A stretch of DNA of 64,000 bases from Clostridia bacterium (GTDB lineage: Bacteria > Bacillota > Clostridia > Oscillospirales > QAKW01), in the NCBI GenBank assembly GCA_017464525.1, contig JAFTZM010000008.1, forward strand, positions 1 to 64,000. The letters are read 5' to 3'. This document shows, one piece after another, positions 62,364 to 64,000 of the stretch (position 1 is the first letter of the stretch; each line of letters opens with the position of its first letter). Under the pieces are notes generated by a model. The model saw only the letters and a program-made list of their open reading frames with translations. It was not told the DNA's origin and did no database searches. The translations under genes were made by a program, and so were the position numbers.

Positions 62364-63446
62364 TTAATATTTGGCAACGATGGCCTGCATCTGGTCCTGC
62401 TTTTCTTCCATTTCCTGCACCAGCTTAAACTGGGTGCGGGCTCTTACCAGGTTGTGCTCCGGGTAGTCGCACTTAAAGTAAACATCGCCGTTCAGGTAAT
62501 CGGCCAGGAAGCGGATGCCGCATTCCAGGGTCATCATCCAGGCACCGGTGGGGAGGAGATCCTTCTCGGCAGGGGAAAGCACATTGTGGCATCCCTCCAG
62601 GAACCCTTGGGTGTAGGCATCGAAAAGCTCCAGATCCAGCTGAACCTTGGATAGATCCTTTTCATCCTCGGCGGCGGTGGAGGCCCCGTAGCGGATGGAG
62701 TCGCCGAAATCAAAGATGGCCTGGCCGGGCATCACGGTATCCAGATCAATGACGCAAATGCCTTCTCCGGTTTCGGGATCCAGCAAAACGTTGTTCAGCT
62801 TGGTGTCGTTGTGGGTGACGCGCAGAGGAAGTACACCTTGCTCCTGAAGATCCATTACAATGGCGGAGGAGTCTTCTCTTGCCAAGGCAAATTCCACTTC
62901 CTCCTTCACCGTTTCTAACCGGCCGGAGGCATTCTTCTCGATGGCCTCATGCAGCTGCTTCATTCGGGCGGGGGTGTCGTGAAAATGAGGGATGGTTTCG
63001 TGGAGTGTTTCTGCCGGGTAGGATCCCAGCAACGCTTGAAACCGGCCAAAGGCCTTGCCACTGGCGTAAAAGTCTCGGGGGCTCCGGGCGGCATTCAATG
63101 CCATCAGATCGCTCTGAAACCGATAGGCCCGCCATGCCCCTTCAGGCCCGTTGTAATATAGATCGCCGTCTTTGGTTTGGATGAAGGTCAGAGTCTCCCG
63201 ATTGGGATTGCCGCCCTGCTCCACGATCCGTTTTTTGAGAAACTCTGTAACACCAAAAACATTTTCCATCAGTCCTTGGGGATCGGTGAAAACATAGGTG
63301 TTCATTTTCTGTAGAATATACTGGGTATTCTTTTTGGAGGTCAGCAGCAGCGTCTCGTTGATGTGGCCGCTGCCAAAAGGCTCGGTTTTTACCACCTCGC
63401 CGTCAAAGGCAAAGGACTCGATCACCTTCTGGAGTTCATTCATCAT
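62364..63446 (-). CDS. N-acetylhexosamine 1-kinase-like phosphotransferase
   Basis: 360 residues from the ATG at 63446 (first of two ATGs, after GGGAGG); the longer frame starts within the upstream gene's end. Kinase-fold motifs: GSGHINETLLL near the N-terminus (nucleotide loop), catalytic THNDTKLNNVLLD, and metal-binding VIDLDTVMPG, then FDFGDSIRYG. This set matches the NahK/LnpB-type kinases that phosphorylate GlcNAc or GalNAc at C1. The gene 4 nt upstream encodes a nucleotidyltransferase, so the pair probably converts free N-acetylhexosamine to UDP-sugar, as in host-glycan salvage. Cytoplasmic. Confidence 0.85.
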   Translation of the reverse strand: MMNELQKVIESFAFDGEVVKTEPFGSGHINETLLLTSKKNTQYILQKMNTYVFTDPQGLMENVFGVTEFLKKRIVEQGGNPNRETLTFIQTKDGDLYYNGPEGAWRAYRFQSDLMALNAARSPRDFYASGKAFGRFQALLGSYPAETLHETIPHFHDTPARMKQLHEAIEKNASGRLETVKEEVEFALAREDSSAIVMDLQEQGVLPLRVTHNDTKLNNVLLDPETGEGICVIDLDTVMPGQAIFDFGDSIRYGASTAAEDEKDLSKVQLDLELFDAYTQGFLEGCHNVLSPAEKDLLPTGAWMMTLECGIRFLADYLNGDVYFKCDYPEHNLVRARTQFKLVQEMEEKQDQMQAIVAKY

Positions 63447-63450
63447 GAAA

Positions 63451-64000
63451 TCATACCTCCCAAAGCTTCTCGGGGTAGACACCCGCATCCTTCAATGCCC
63501 GAATGCCTGCCTCTACCGTGGGCTTATCCTCTTTATAGGTGACGCCAAACCACTTGGCATCGCTGTGCAGCACCTGAACGGTAGCCTTGCCCTCATGAAG
63601 CAGCTCGTCTACCACAACAGGCAGGAAAAATTCGCCTTTTAACGGATTTTTTTCAACGGTTTCTTTGAGAAAAACAGGAAATTTTTCGTCCAAAGCACGC
63701 AGATATGCGAGAGGAAAACCCCACATATTCATGGAGACCGGTGCCGTATTGGAGACTGGTACAAAGGTTTCTCCGCCATCCTCGGAGTAATGGGCTTGCC
63801 CGTCGATCTTCTGAATCATGGTACGCTCATCGATCTTTTGCAGATAGCCATCCTCGCTGACCTGGCAAACACCTCGGGCTACATGGCCGTTATCGGTCAG
63901 GGTGTTTTCCAGTACATAGCCCACCATGGAGATCTTCATGGGATCGGCTTCACCGGACTCCTTCAGAAAATCATAAAGCTGCACAAAGGCATCTCTGCCG
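63451..64000 (-). CDS. Sugar nucleotidyltransferase, C-terminal part (runs off window)
   Basis: About 183 residues are visible; the frame stays open to the right edge, so the N-terminal nucleotide-binding part is missing. GRDAFVQLYDFL, MVGYVLENTLTDNG, ARGVC and the later FFLPVVVDELL are typical of the NDP-sugar nucleotidyltransferases found beside NahK-like kinases. It would make UDP-GlcNAc/GalNAc from the sugar 1-phosphate. It is upstream of, and 4 nt from, the kinase gene on the same strand, so the two form one operon. Confidence 0.82.
   Translation of the reverse strand, partial: GRDAFVQLYDFLKESGEADPMKISMVGYVLENTLTDNGHVARGVCQVSEDGYLQKIDERTMIQKIDGQAHYSEDGGETFVPVSNTAPVSMNMWGFPLAYLRALDEKFPVFLKETVEKNPLKGEFFLPVVVDELLHEGKATVQVLHSDAKWFGVTYKEDKPTVEAGIRALKDAGVYPEKLWEV

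Overview
The window looks like chromosome of a Gram-positive, gut-type Clostridia (Oscillospiraceae/Ruminococcaceae-like). The reasons are strong AGGAGG ribosome-binding sites, TTGACA/TATAAT promoters with 17-nt spacers, S-layer-homology, cohesin and dockerin domains, cytoplasmic GH127 enzymes, and a clostridial serine-recombinase mobile element. No species can be fixed from the sequence alone.

Layout. (1) 1-3304: end of an integrative mobilizable element, with a relaxase C-terminus, a small protein, an autoregulated HTH protein, a large serine recombinase and one orphan gene. A fragment resembling a gene 3' end echoes the recombinase tail and may mark an attachment site. (2) 3305-4242: decayed small genes with in-frame stops. 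(3) 4243-13063: a tightly packed, partly overlapping + strand operon: zinc-peptidase-like lipoprotein, membrane protein, SGNH hydrolase, aldose epimerase, DMT exporter, radical SAM protein, YmdB phosphodiesterase, an esterase-acyltransferase fusion and a zinc-ribbon membrane protein. (4) 13064-14100: a palindromic intergenic element, one small gene and tRNA-Leu(UAA). (5) 14100-24570: carbohydrate and housekeeping genes: CocE-type hydrolase, Gfo/Idh/MocA oxidoreductase, ThuA-like protein with a divergent AraC regulator, two GH127 enzymes, a sugar isomerase and murA.

(6) 24571-62330 is the striking part: eight consecutive same-strand genes for secreted proteins, about 12,000 residues in total. 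Five giants (1483-2466 aa) carry GLUG/beta-helix-like modules, helical linkers and Cys-rich repeats, and all end in cohesin-like domain(s) followed by a dockerin-like domain. Three smaller members follow: a minimal cohesin-dockerin protein, a double-cohesin plus dockerin protein, and a cohesin protein with three SLH repeats that would anchor to the cell wall. Seven of the eight genes have their own promoter of closely similar design. Six of these run into a leader RNA hairpin whose stem is kept by compensatory changes, and the seventh has only a weak one. Most units end in a near-identical terminator. The set reads as a cell-surface assembly resembling a cellulosome but without recognisable enzymes; self-assembly is inference.

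(7) 62332-64000 (minus strand): an N-acetylhexosamine-kinase-like enzyme and a truncated sugar nucleotidyltransferase, probably an amino-sugar salvage pair.
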